Source of the DNA: Halopenitus malekzadehii
GTDB taxonomy: Archaea > Halobacteriota > Halobacteria > Halobacteriales > Haloferacaceae
NCBI RefSeq assembly: GCF_900108505.1
Contig: NZ_FNWU01000001.1
Coordinates: 558,001-622,000 of the forward strand
DNA length: 64,000 bases
Direction: 5' to 3'
Positions 17,344-25,001 of this stretch are shown in pieces. The stretch's first letter is position 1; each line of letters begins with the position of its first letter. Below the pieces are notes generated by a model, which saw nothing but the letters and a program-made list of their open reading frames with translations, made no database searches and was not told where the DNA came from. Made by a program: the position numbers and the translations under genes.

Positions 17344-18390
17344 CTAGATCACGTCGGTCGCGGTCGCGACCTCGATCGCCGCCGCCTCGGTAATTCCCCC
17401 GGCGAGGATCGTGTAGCGGTCGCGGATCTCGTGGGCGGTGGTGAGCGCCCGGATCAGCTCCCCGTCGTCGATGCCGAGCCCGGCCGCCGTCGTCGGCGCG
17501 TCGATGCTCGCGAGCGCGTCGCGGATGGACCGCCATTCCCCGTCCTCGCCGCTGTGGAGATACTCAGTCAGGATCGAGCCGACGCCGACCTGGTGGCCGT
17601 GGAGCGCCTTGTCGGGGGCGATCCGGTCGAGCTGGTGGGAGATGAGGTGTTCGGCGCCCGAGGCCGGCCGGGAGGACCCGGCGATCGACATCGCGACGCC
17701 CGAGGAGACGAGCGCCTTCGCGACGAGCCAGGAGGACTCCTCGAGACCGGGTTTGATAGAGTCGGCGCTCGCGACGAGCAGCTCGGCGGTCATCTCCGAG
17801 AGCGCGCCCGCGTATTCGGAGTATTCGACGTTCCGCAGCCGGCGCGCGAGCCGCCAGTCCTTGACCGCGGTGTAGTTGGAGATGATGTCCGCACAGCCGG
17901 CGGTGGTCAACTCCCACGGCGCGTCGGCGAGGAGCTCGGTGTCGGCCACGACCGCGAGCGGCGGGTCGGCCGCCACCGAGTGGCGCGTGTCGCCCTCCGG
18001 GATCGACGACCGACCGGAAACGATCCCGTCGTGGGAGGCGGCGGTCGGCACCGAGACGAATCCGACGCCGAGCCGATGGGCAGCCATCTTCGCGGTGTCG
18101 ATCGGCTTGCCGCCGCCGAGCGCGACGAGATAGCCCGGATCAACCGCCTCGGCGACGTCGACGACCTCCTCGACGGCCGAGAAGGAGGCGTCGTCAACGA
18201 CTGCGGTCTCGGGATCGGTCAGCTGCGCTCGGACGCGGTCGCCGGCCAACTCGTTCGGCGTCGGACTCGTGACGACGAGCGGCCGACCGGTGAGATACAG
18301 GTCGTCGAGGGCCGCGCCGAGGTCCGCGAGGACGCCGTGACCGAGCAACACGTTCCGCGGAAGCGTGATCCACGTCGACTTCTCGAACAT
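17344..18390 (-). CDS. egsA: sn-Glycerol-1-phosphate dehydrogenase
   Basis: 348-residue NAD(P)-dependent enzyme that makes the sn-glycerol-1-phosphate backbone of archaeal ether lipids. Family marks are LVALGGGKPIDTAKMAA (nucleotide loop), VSVPTAASHDGIVSGRSSI, the zinc-ligand regions CADIISNYTAVKDW, GAEHLISHQLDR and ALHGHQVGVGSI. Length is normal. Start at ATG 18390 (MFEKSTWITLP) fits the family; the longer in-frame upstream sequence is antisense to the LysE-type gene. It is an archaeal hallmark gene. Confidence 0.95.
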   Translation of the reverse strand: MFEKSTWITLPRNVLLGHGVLADLGAALDDLYLTGRPLVVTSPTPNELAGDRVRAQLTDPETAVVDDASFSAVEEVVDVAEAVDPGYLVALGGGKPIDTAKMAAHRLGVGFVSVPTAASHDGIVSGRSSIPEGDTRHSVAADPPLAVVADTELLADAPWELTTAGCADIISNYTAVKDWRLARRLRNVEYSEYAGALSEMTAELLVASADSIKPGLEESSWLVAKALVSSGVAMSIAGSSRPASGAEHLISHQLDRIAPDKALHGHQVGVGSILTEYLHSGEDGEWRSIRDALASIDAPTTAAGLGIDDGELIRALTTAHEIRDRYTILAGGITEAAAIEVATATDVI

Positions 18391-18484
18391 ATCGGACGTC
18401 TCACGGCCGAGTCCAAAGGCGTTGCCGCTTCGGTGTGGGTCGGCGACGACGGAAGGCGGTCGACGGAACGGCCCTACGCGAGGC

Positions 18485-19183
18485 TCACGCGATCGCCGCG
18501 TACACGAACGATCCGGCGTCGTACAGGAAATAGACCCCGAAGCCGGCCAGCACGACCGCCGAAAGGGCGGCGATGACCGGAGCGAACCTCTCGATCCGGC
18601 GCTCCGCGAGGACGATCGACGCGGGAAAACCGGCGATCCAGACGCCGATCCCGGCAAAGAAGCCGACGATGAGCGCCGGCGAGCCGGTGGCCACGACGAA
18701 CGTGCCCGCCAGGTCGGCGCCGACGAGCGGGAGCCACGAGAGGACATCGAGGGTGCCCGGACGCAGCAGCCCGACGCCGACGGTGAGCCAGAAGAGGACC
18801 TGATAGGGGTTCGTCAACGCGAGCACGAACGCCTTGCGGAATCCCTTGCTTTTCTCGGCGACGGCACGCGATCCGCCGCCCGGCCGGAAGGACGCTCGAA
18901 CGCCGTTCGCCGCGCCGTAGGCGAAGTAGAGCATCAGGACGCCGCCGAGTCCCACCATCGTGGCCCGCAGCGCGGGTCGCGACTCGACCATCGAGACGGC
19001 GCCGAGGTACGCGAGGACGAAGAAGACGGCGTCGGCGCTCGCCGCACCCAGTCCCGCGACGAGCCCCGCGAGCCAGCCGCGCCAGGCGGCCTCCTCGGCG
19101 ATGATCGCGTTCATCGGGCCGGGCGGCGCCGCAAGCGCCAGCCCGAACACCACGCCCGCCAGGAGACTCACGAGACCGTTCAC
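18485..19183 (-). CDS. LysE-family exporter
   Basis: 232-residue, six-helix membrane protein. The N-terminal helix with LALAAPPGPMNAIIAEEA is the LysE/RhtB signature, and FVLALTNPYQVLFWLTVG carries the family NP motif in the middle. Members export amino acids or related compounds. Translation probably starts at GTG 19183. It lies upstream of egsA on the same strand, 94 bases away, so co-transcription is possible but not compelling. Confidence 0.85.
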   Translation of the reverse strand: MNGLVSLLAGVVFGLALAAPPGPMNAIIAEEAAWRGWLAGLVAGLGAASADAVFFVLAYLGAVSMVESRPALRATMVGLGGVLMLYFAYGAANGVRASFRPGGGSRAVAEKSKGFRKAFVLALTNPYQVLFWLTVGVGLLRPGTLDVLSWLPLVGADLAGTFVVATGSPALIVGFFAGIGVWIAGFPASIVLAERRIERFAPVIAALSAVVLAGFGVYFLYDAGSFVYAAIA

Positions 19184-19315
19184 GGCGAATGGGACGCCGG
19201 CTGCCGTGAAAAGTTCGACGATGGCGGCCGGTCAGCCGCGCGCCAGCCGCCGACGGTGACCGCTGTCGAGCGATGAACCGTCACGTCTTATTGGGCCCGT
19301 CTCGTCGATCCGGCA

Positions 19316-20305
19316 ATGACCGTTCCCTGCGTCGGCGTGGATCGCGAGCGCGGCGAGGCCGTTCGCCGCCGATTGGCGGAGGCGGACGCGCTCGCGGGCG
19401 AGTACGACATCGACGTCGAGGACGGCACGATCTACCTGCCGGTGACCGACCGAGACGCCGTTCCGGAGTCGCTGCGTGAGTCGGTCGTGGATCGGGACCC
19501 GGAGCCGCGGGAGACGCCGACGACGCCGGCGGACCTGCTCGGGTATGACCCCTCGATCGAGCGGCTCGGCGACGTGGTCATCGTCGACGAGGCGGACGCC
19601 GACCGCGCCGCCGAGATCGCCGAGGCGGTGATGAACTCGGACGTTCCCTGTGCAACCGTCGTGAACCGTGCCTCGCCGATCGAGGGCGAACTCCGGATCC
19701 GCCGGTGGGACGTCCTCACCGGGGACGGGACCGAGACGGTCCACCGGGAGTACGGCCACGAGTTCCTGTTGGATATCGCCGAGGTCTACTTCTCCCCGCG
19801 GCTGGCGACCGAACGGCACCGCGTCGTCGAGCAGGTGGAGCCGGATGAACACGCGTTCGATATGTTCGCCGGCGTCGGGCCCTACGCGGTCCCGATGGCC
19901 GATGCCGGCGCCGGGGTCGTCGCCTGCGACCTGAACGAACGCGCGATCGAGTATCTCCGGGAAAATGCGCGACGAAACGGCGTCGACGACCGGATCACCG
20001 CCATCCACGGCGACGTCCGCGAGGTCGGGGACGACTGGGCCGGTTGGGCCGATCGGATCGTGATGAACCTCCCGCACTCGGCCGACGAGTTCCTCGAGAC
20101 GGCGGTGGCGATCGCCGGCGACGACTGCGTGATCCACTACTACGACATTCAACACGAGGACGACCCCTTCGGCCCCGGTCGGACCGCGATCGAGCGTGCG
20201 GCCGGCGACGCCTACGACGCGACCGTCGAGACGGAGCGAGTCGTTCGATCGTACGCGCCCCACGAACTGAACGTCTGTCTCGACGTCCGGCTCACGAGCC
20301 GGTGA
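19316..20305 (+). CDS. trm5: tRNA (guanine37-N1)-methyltransferase Trm5
   Basis: 329-residue class I methyltransferase that forms m1G37 and prevents frameshifting. The N-terminal domain is followed by the RNA-binding HREYGHEFLLDIAEVYFSPRL, the SAM motif DMFAGVGPYAVPMA, the acidic loop ACDLNERAI and the catalytic NLPHSADEFL (NPPx-type motif IV variant NLPH). The C-terminal segment ELNVCLDVRL is typical. A single gene with its own short leader, divergent from the exporter. Confidence 0.95.
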   Translation: MTVPCVGVDRERGEAVRRRLAEADALAGEYDIDVEDGTIYLPVTDRDAVPESLRESVVDRDPEPRETPTTPADLLGYDPSIERLGDVVIVDEADADRAAEIAEAVMNSDVPCATVVNRASPIEGELRIRRWDVLTGDGTETVHREYGHEFLLDIAEVYFSPRLATERHRVVEQVEPDEHAFDMFAGVGPYAVPMADAGAGVVACDLNERAIEYLRENARRNGVDDRITAIHGDVREVGDDWAGWADRIVMNLPHSADEFLETAVAIAGDDCVIHYYDIQHEDDPFGPGRTAIERAAGDAYDATVETERVVRSYAPHELNVCLDVRLTSR

Positions 20306-20412
20306 GCCGGAGCATCGTTGCAGCCACGGCGTGTGGGACGTGCTCTCTCGCGCCGTCGTGGTGCGGTTTCGGAAGTCTTATTTTCTTCATCCGGGTAGAG
20401 GGGAGTACACGC

Positions 20413-20485
20413 GCCGGAGTAGCTCAGCTGGCAGAGCGATTCCTTCGTAAGGAATAGGTCGAGGGTTCAAATCCCTCCTCCGGCT
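20413..20485 (+). tRNA. tRNA-Thr (CGT)
   Basis: 73-nt cloverleaf: acceptor GCCGGAG with CTCCGGC, D-arm with CTCAGCTGGCAGAG, anticodon loop TTCGTAA (anticodon CGT, codon ACG), T-arm GAGGG-TTCAAAT-CCCTC, discriminator T as in archaeal tRNA-Thr. No intron and no encoded CCA. Its 3' 13 bases recur exactly at 24989-25001, so this gene is the likely integration target of the element that follows. Confidence 0.96.
20458..20485 (+). repeat. attL: tRNA-Thr 3' end
   Basis: T-arm and acceptor end of the tRNA. The 9-mer GTCGAGGGT (20458-20466) and the 13-mer CCCTCCTCCGGCT (20473-20485) both recur in the same order and orientation at 24972-24980 and 24989-25001. The middle part differs. Confidence 0.7.
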
Positions 20486-21101
20486 TAAGGTCGGCTACGC
20501 CTCCCTTGGGAACGATAACAGTCCTTAGAGAGGCTAACACTTCAATATTCGCTTTGTGACACCTTCTCCGAGACACATTTGTTTAGGTTCACCTACCCGC
20601 TCTTGCCGGCTTCATTTGCATAGGTGACCTATGTCGGGCCGACCCGTCTTGCGATTACGAAAAAGGAGTCCGGTTGCGGCGAGAAGGCGCGCGTCGGCTT
20701 GTCCCTCGTGGCTCCCGGTTCGGGGCGGGTTTTGACACCACTCGATCGGCGGCTCGCCATACAGCGTTACCCGGCTCGCAAATTTTTGGGTGATTCTCGC
20801 GCCCGCGAAGGTGATGATAGTACCGTTCAGATCACCCGTTCCCAACCGATCGTAACGGTAGCAATCAACTGGTGGGTACTGCTGACTGAACCTCAATTAT
20901 ACTTTTATTGTCATTTCGCCCGTTCAAATAGGCTGATGTAGAAGATCTATTAGAATGATAGACCTCAAAAGGCGTCTTACTGATATTCTCTCCGTCTTCG
21001 ATCCACAGAGGCGTTGGATAGAACGTGTCACTATGTATTTATCTCCTTACACGTCGTCTACACATTCGGCACTTTATGCCGGATCCGGAATGGCTCCAAT
21101 T
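20486..21101. other. Left end of the island, no convincing gene
   Basis: About 600 bases after the tRNA. Two short overlapping frames exist (plus 20624-20941, minus 20612-20896), but neither has a recognisable domain or halophile-like composition. Two related palindromes, TAGGT-TC-ACCTA (20584-20595) and TAGGT-G-ACCTA (20621-20631), lie near the left end. The right part is AT-rich and probably carries the promoter of the CPBP gene. Confidence 0.5.
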
Positions 21102-21860
21102 ATGAAACATCCCCAACCGACGACCGAGACGCCGACCGGATATGAGTCTGTACGAACCTTTCTCACGGCTGTCGCGCTGCTCGCGATTTCGTCCTTCGGT
21201 GGATTGCTAATTATTGACGGGTTCAGTAGACTTCAGCCACTGGTGGGACTCGGCGACAGTTTCGCGTTGACCTTCCTCGTCGGAGGGGGACTTGCGACGC
21301 TCTGGTTCGCCGCCGTCGGCGTCGCCTACCTGCGGTTCCGACCGGTGACGATTCACTACGACCTCCGGTGGCCGACGCTTCGGGATGGCGGCTGGATCCT
21401 TGGCGGACTGGCCGGAATTATCGTTGTTTCACTCCTGGCAGAAGTCGTAGTGAACCTGTTCGGATCCGGATCGGCGACGAATATTTCGACCGCGGCGGCG
21501 ATTGAGAATCCCGTGTTCATCTATTCCGTGTTCCTTGTCGGGAATCTCCTGTTCATCGCCCCGATCGAAGAGTTCCTCTTCCGCGGTGTCATCCAGGGCC
21601 GCCTCCGTGAATCGTTTGGGACAATCACCGCGATCACTATTACTTCAGTTGGGTTCGGCCTCACACACATCCCGAGTTACTGGTTCGGTGGGTCTGACCT
21701 CCTCTCCGTTGGCGTCTGGGGGGCCGTGGTGAGCATCGCAGCGACCGGCTTCATCCTCGGCTACCTCTACGAACGAACGAACAGCCTGCTGACGGTGAGT
21801 ATCATCCACGGGCTCGTTAACACCGTTGGGATCGGACTCGCTCTGCTCGCAGTCCTCTAA
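21102..21860 (+). CDS. CPBP-family intramembrane glutamic protease
   Basis: 252-residue membrane protein with about seven helices. The catalytic motifs of the CAAX/Abi (CPBP) family are present: EEFLFRGVIQGRL (EExxxR), FGLTHIP (FxxxH) and the later IIHGLVNTVG (HxxxN). Members cleave within membranes or confer bacteriocin self-immunity; the archaeal targets are unknown. ATG 21102 (MKHPQPT) is chosen just before the hydrophobic core; upstream in-frame ATGs at 20955 and 21090 give a positively charged extension with no family match. It is the largest gene of the island and more AT-rich than the flanking chromosome. Confidence 0.82.
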   Translation: MKHPQPTTETPTGYESVRTFLTAVALLAISSFGGLLIIDGFSRLQPLVGLGDSFALTFLVGGGLATLWFAAVGVAYLRFRPVTIHYDLRWPTLRDGGWILGGLAGIIVVSLLAEVVVNLFGSGSATNISTAAAIENPVFIYSVFLVGNLLFIAPIEEFLFRGVIQGRLRESFGTITAITITSVGFGLTHIPSYWFGGSDLLSVGVWGAVVSIAATGFILGYLYERTNSLLTVSIIHGLVNTVGIGLALLAVL

Positions 21861-22201
21861 ACGCAGCGACCACCTTCCACTCCGAGGAGACTCAAAGGAT
21901 GGTTCTATGATTTCTATCCCGGTCTAAGCAGACCTGTCTGTAAGGGGCCTTCTGAGTAGCCAATCCACAGACGGCGCGCAGATACAGTTAATACCAGTAC
22001 GCGCTAATCCCTGAATCGTTGCACACGCATTTTCTCTGAAACATAGTCCTGTCATATTTTACTGACTTTACAGGATTTCCGTTGCTTTCTGTTGGACTTA
22101 ACTCAACTCTGACACTGTTTATCCGCCCGTGATCTCATCCGGAAGCTTGTTCATATTCTCCCCAGAAACTGGCTATTCAGACCCGTGCGGTGCAGAATGG
22201 G
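21861..22201. other. AT-rich non-coding stretch in the island
   Basis: 341 bases with no supported gene; stops are frequent in all frames. Near its right end a half-site GGTGCA (about 22190) resembles the operator halves found on the other side of the winged-helix gene. Confidence 0.5.
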
Positions 22202-22435
22202 CTACGCGGGGATCCAAAAGGTGACACGATTCTCAGCGTGCTTCTTCTTCGAGATCTCGCCGTTGTCTTCGAGGGTTTCGAGGCGGCGTTGAATAGTCCA
22301 CCTCGATGCATCGTCAAAAATATCGACTAGCTCACCGACTGTGTAGGGCTCGCAGACAGACATCTCTGCGAGCACCTGCTCCGGCGTCGGTTCTTCCGGC
22401 TGTCGCGGCACACTTTCTGGTTCAGATCCGGCCAT
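22202..22435 (-). CDS. Small winged-helix protein, probable autoregulator
   Basis: 77-residue protein made almost entirely of a winged helix: PEQVLAEMSVCEPYTVGELVDIF (helices 1-2), DDASRWTIQRRLETLEDNG (recognition helix) and ISKKKHAENRVTFWIP (wing). ATG 22435 begins a sensible short acidic leader; the longer upstream frame would translate the palindrome array and is rejected. It is divergent from the HNH gene, and the intervening 112 bases are filled with four related 16-bp palindromes, so it probably binds them and controls both genes. No ligand domain is present. Confidence 0.65.
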   Translation of the reverse strand: MAGSEPESVPRQPEEPTPEQVLAEMSVCEPYTVGELVDIFDDASRWTIQRRLETLEDNGEISKKKHAENRVTFWIPA

Positions 22436-22444
22436 CCTTATAGA

Positions 22445-22544
22445 TGCCCCATATGGGGCAACATACTTTATTTTCCCCCACACGGTGCAGAATGTACTGC
22501 ACCACCCGGTGCAAAGTATTAAGTTTACTGCACCACTTGGGGCA
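22445..22544. promoter_or_regulatory. Four-copy palindromic operator array
   Basis: Four 16-bp dyads of form TGCMCC-N4-GGKGCA lie between the divergent genes: 22445-22460 (perfect palindrome with ATAT centre), 22474-22489 (first half degenerate, TCCCCC), 22498-22513 (ACCC centre) and 22529-22544 (ACTT centre). Starts are 29, 24 and 31 bp apart. The last ends 3 bp before the HNH ATG, and the first begins 10 bp before the winged-helix ATG. Both promoters must overlap the array, so occupancy should repress both genes. Confidence 0.75.
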
Positions 22545-22547
22545 GAT

Positions 22548-23066
22548 ATGGATTCCAAGTGGAAGCGGCGTTCCCGGAAGATTGCCCGTGAAATGTATTG
22601 GGAGAAGCACGAACGAGGGGCGTACGAATGCCCAGACTGTGGGCGACAAGAGGAGCAGCTTCTGAATACGTTCGAGGTTCATCACAAGGACGGGCAGCCA
22701 ATGGACAACCGGCCAGAGAACCATATTGCTCTCTGCCGTCCGTGTCATAACCTCAGAGAGGGGAAGAAACCGAGCATCGAGGAGATTCAGAATATTCGGG
22801 ATTCATTGGACGAAGAAGAAGATGAAGGAGACAACGACATTCTGAATGGTGTGAATCGGATCTACACTGCGGGTTCGATGCACTACCACAACGATGAAGA
22901 TTCAACATGGAGAGCATCAGTTCAAGGTCGTGAATCTACTTCCGCGGAGATTGTGAGTCCAAAGGACGTGAACTATGACCACGGCGGCGATCTCTTCCTT
23001 TGCACGTTCCAAGTCGTTGTTGTTCATCGGTTCCTGTTTCCGTGCCATCGTTCAAATCTCTGTTGA
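22548..23066 (+). CDS. HNH endonuclease-like protein
   Basis: 172-residue protein. An N-terminal basic part is followed by a zinc-knuckle CPDCGRQ, the HNH core FEVHHKDGQPMDNRPENHIALCRPCHNLREG (about residues 45-75; His-His, Asn and His present, and a second CxxC), then an acidic helix. The last 50 residues are rich in aromatic and Cys residues and do not look like the rest, so the true C-terminus may be altered by decay. HNH proteins of mobile elements nick DNA or serve in restriction. ATG 22548 immediately follows operator 4. Confidence 0.7.
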   Translation: MDSKWKRRSRKIAREMYWEKHERGAYECPDCGRQEEQLLNTFEVHHKDGQPMDNRPENHIALCRPCHNLREGKKPSIEEIQNIRDSLDEEEDEGDNDILNGVNRIYTAGSMHYHNDEDSTWRASVQGRESTSAEIVSPKDVNYDHGGDLFLCTFQVVVVHRFLFPCHRSNLC

Positions 23067-23083
23067 AGCATTTCGATTCAGCG

Positions 23084-23410
23084 TTACGTCGTCAAGTACG
23101 TATTTAATTCACGCCGTGTGTCATCGACGGTCTTGTCGGTCGCCTGTGCTGGTTGCTTGCTAATCATCTGATCTTTGAGTGTCGTGACGGACCACGGCGA
23201 GACGAAGGATTGCCGCGGAAGGCTCCCACGATCAATTCGTGCTGGCGTCAGCTCGATCGCTTTATTCCTCGGGGTCGTCGTGATCACCGCGGCGACGTAC
23301 TCCTGTCCGTGGAATGGATGGGAACTGTTCGACACAATCAGATACGGGCGTTTCGGGGCGCTCCCGAACGGGTCGGTCGCTAAGACGATCGCTCCCTGTG
23401 AGTACGCCAT
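23084..23410 (-). CDS. MazF/PemK-family toxin
   Basis: 108-residue PemK-like mRNA interferase fold. Typical elements are an N-terminal QGAIVLATDPFGS strand, RPYLIVSNSSHPFHGQEYVAAVITT and SFVSPWSVTTLKDQMI. Family members cleave RNA and arrest growth. It starts 4 bases after the upstream winged-helix gene, on the same strand, an arrangement expected for an antitoxin-toxin pair. Whether it is toxic is not known from sequence. Confidence 0.78.
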   Translation of the reverse strand: MAYSQGAIVLATDPFGSAPKRPYLIVSNSSHPFHGQEYVAAVITTTPRNKAIELTPARIDRGSLPRQSFVSPWSVTTLKDQMISKQPAQATDKTVDDTRRELNTYLTT

Positions 23411-23414
23411 CCGA

Positions 23415-23780
23415 TCACGCCTCGTTACTCAGGTCCGGGAGATCGTCTTCCCAGCCTTCGTTGGTCGCGTACCAATCATCGCTGAACCGGGACGCAGTGG
23501 TCTCTATACCGATGATTGCTGCCGCCGCGGCAGCGAGGCGATCATCTTCAGCCGCCGCCCAGTATGGCTCTTTGTGTCGGACGAGGCCGGCGTCTTCGAG
23601 ACGCTGGAGCGTTGGACCGACGCTTCCCCTCGGGATCTCCGTCGCTTCGGCTAACTCCGCGGGTGTGAACCCAACACCACGGTTTTCAAGTAAGTATTTG
23701 AGTATCTCTCCGGCGTTCGACCCTTCCGAGAGGTCTAACCGTGACCCGCCAGGCGTATGCGTCTCAAAGTCTACCGGCAT
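23415..23780 (-). CDS. Winged-helix protein, probable antitoxin of the PemK module
   Basis: 121-residue protein. Residues 20-75 form a winged helix: NAGEILKYLLENRGVGFTPAELAEATEIPRGSVGPTLQRLEDAGLV (in pieces), then an Ala-rich helix and an acidic C-terminal tail (SDDWYATNEGWEDDLPDLSNEA) that could plug the toxin's RNA groove. It replaces the usual MazE/AbrB-type antitoxin. On the minus strand two 9-bp direct repeats AATACATTT, 11 bp apart (about 23790-23810), lie upstream and may be its operator. Confidence 0.65.
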   Translation of the reverse strand: MPVDFETHTPGGSRLDLSEGSNAGEILKYLLENRGVGFTPAELAEATEIPRGSVGPTLQRLEDAGLVRHKEPYWAAAEDDRLAAAAAAIIGIETTASRFSDDWYATNEGWEDDLPDLSNEA

Positions 23781-23830
23781 ATTACGAGAAATGTATTCAA
23801 AATGTATTAGCCTTCCGGTGGAGATGGTGG

Positions 23831-24525
23831 GTCGTGTTTAGTTTGTAGCATTGTGCCAGACGGCGAAGGTGTGTAACCACGTTTCAGCTGTGCTTGGATC
23901 AACGTGGCTAAAACAGTTTGAGAATGAAGAGGTACGTCGTTTTATCTCACGAAAGATACGTTCGACGCTGTTCCGATTTCCGTGGCGTTCGTATCTAAAA
24001 TCGAGGCCGTGTCGTTGCAGCGCAGTTTGGAGCCAATCCGCATCATCAACGAGAAACAGCGCGTCGTCGACATCGTGTTTCTCACGAAGCTCTCGGAGAA
24101 AGATCTCAGTGAGTGCAGTCGTATACGAGGAAAAGAGCCGAATATGAAGGAAGTGATTTGTAGCTGGATCGACGGCCGCGTACAGCCAATACTGCTGGTC
24201 ATTGATCCGGATCACGCTCTCATCAACCGCAACGTGCTCCGGAGTGGCACCTCCGTCAAGTTGGAGATCGGCTTTCTGTACCCAATCGTGAACGGCTTTT
24301 CGACTCCGTTCAACACCCAACGTATCAAGAATAGAGATGGTATTCGAAAGTGAGAGACCAGCAACGTGGAGTTGAATACCGAGCTTCATCGCCGATCGGG
24401 GTGTCCGCTCGCGCTCCACAAAATCCAAATCGATCCAGTCGCAACCACCGCTGAGGCGTGTGATTTCGGGCATAGAGCACTCAGAAATCATCACGCCTCA
24501 CTTTTCACCCTTAACTAAACACGAC
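23831..24525 (-). mobile_element. IS6-type insertion sequence, 695 bp
   Basis: Terminal inverted repeats GTCGTGTTTAGTT are exact at 23831-23843 and, inverted, at 24513-24525. A single transposase gene fills the element. The flanking 8 bases (GATGGTGG left, GGCTTCTT right) are not a duplication, although IS6 elements normally make an 8-bp target duplication. This points to an adjacent deletion or recombination after insertion. The right end lies inside the integrase gene. Confidence 0.85.
23838..24473 (-). CDS. IS6-family transposase (ISH15-like group)
   Basis: 211-residue DDE transposase. A short N-terminal HTH-like region (LSLSNTISILDTLGVERSRKAVHDWV) precedes the catalytic core with AVDESVIRI (D), LVDDADWLQTAL (D) and NSVERIFREIKRRT (E). 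The length is normal for the haloarchaeal IS6 branch, and no frameshift or stop interrupts it, so the enzyme may be active. Its stop codon TAA lies inside the left terminal repeat. ATG 24473 (MPEITRLSGG) is chosen over 24494 by family similarity. Confidence 0.88.
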   Translation of the reverse strand: MPEITRLSGGCDWIDLDFVERERTPRSAMKLGIQLHVAGLSLSNTISILDTLGVERSRKAVHDWVQKADLQLDGGATPEHVAVDESVIRINDQQYWLYAAVDPATNHFLHIRLFSSYTTALTEIFLRELREKHDVDDALFLVDDADWLQTALQRHGLDFRYERHGNRNSVERIFREIKRRTSSFSNCFSHVDPSTAETWLHTFAVWHNATN

Positions 24526-24906
24526 GGCTTCTTGCCGTGTGAGTATGTCGTCGCAGATTTCTTCGTCTTCACTGACTTTGGTGGGGATGACGAGTTCGTG
24601 GAGTCCGGCGGGAACGGCCTGTATGGTTTCGCAGAAGTGGATGAAGTTTTTGATGGTCCGCATATCGTTCCGGCAGGTGATCGGTTTCACGCTGTCGAGT
24701 CGCCAGGATTCGAACCGGACTATTTCGTCGCTGTCGACGTCCCTCATATCGTCTATGTTCCGTTCGTCAAGGAATTCTAAGAGCCGTTTGAGGGTCGTGT
24801 TGTAGTTGTAGTATGTTTTGTCGGTGACGTGTGCTTGTTTCTTTTTGAGGTATCGGTGCGTGGCGTCGTGCGAGGGTGTGGCTTTGAGTTCCATTGCTCT
24901 GGACAC
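24526..24906 (-). pseudogene. Integrase (tyrosine recombinase) N-terminal fragment
   Basis: About 127 residues of a phage/XerC-like integrase core-binding domain: TYYNYNTTLKRLLEFLDERN, DSDEIVRFESWR and ITCRNDMRTIKNFIHFCETI. The frame runs into the right terminal repeat of the IS and stops after four IS-encoded residues (24513-24525). The catalytic domain with the R...H-x-x-R...Y residues is absent, and it is not found on the other side of the IS, so it was deleted. The gene starts about 65 bases from the distal att copy, as expected for the element's own integrase. Confidence 0.78.
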
Positions 24907-24971
24907 GTTCCCGCAGAGAATCGTCCGCGTATGGACCAGCGGTAGCGGCGAGGGACAGCGTGCCTCGTCGC

Positions 24972-25001
24972 GTCGAGGGTGAACAATCCCCTCCTCCGGC
25001 T
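24972..25001 (+). repeat. attR: imperfect copy of the tRNA-Thr 3' end
   Basis: Carries GTCGAGGGT (24972-24980) and CCCTCCTCCGGCT (24989-25001) in the same order as the tRNA. The middle is changed and 2 bases longer than in attL. It is not a functional tRNA, because the 5' half is absent. Confidence 0.7.

Larger units (their letters stand above)
20486..25001. mobile_element. Small integrated genomic island at tRNA-Thr
   Basis: The stretch is clearly richer in A and T than both flanks. It is bounded by the tRNA-Thr 3' end and an imperfect copy of it, and contains accessory genes: CPBP protease, winged-helix/HNH pair, MazF/PemK module, an IS6-type element and the N-terminal part of a tyrosine-recombinase-like integrase next to the distal boundary. 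These are the hallmarks of a tRNA-integrated element. Because the integrase is truncated, the island is probably immobile now. Boundaries are inferred from the repeat, not from a comparison with an empty site. Confidence 0.7.

Noticed and set aside
20612-20941. Two overlapping short frames at the left end of the island
   Set aside because: Neither has a domain, convincing start signal or halophilic composition; described as non-coding with that doubt.
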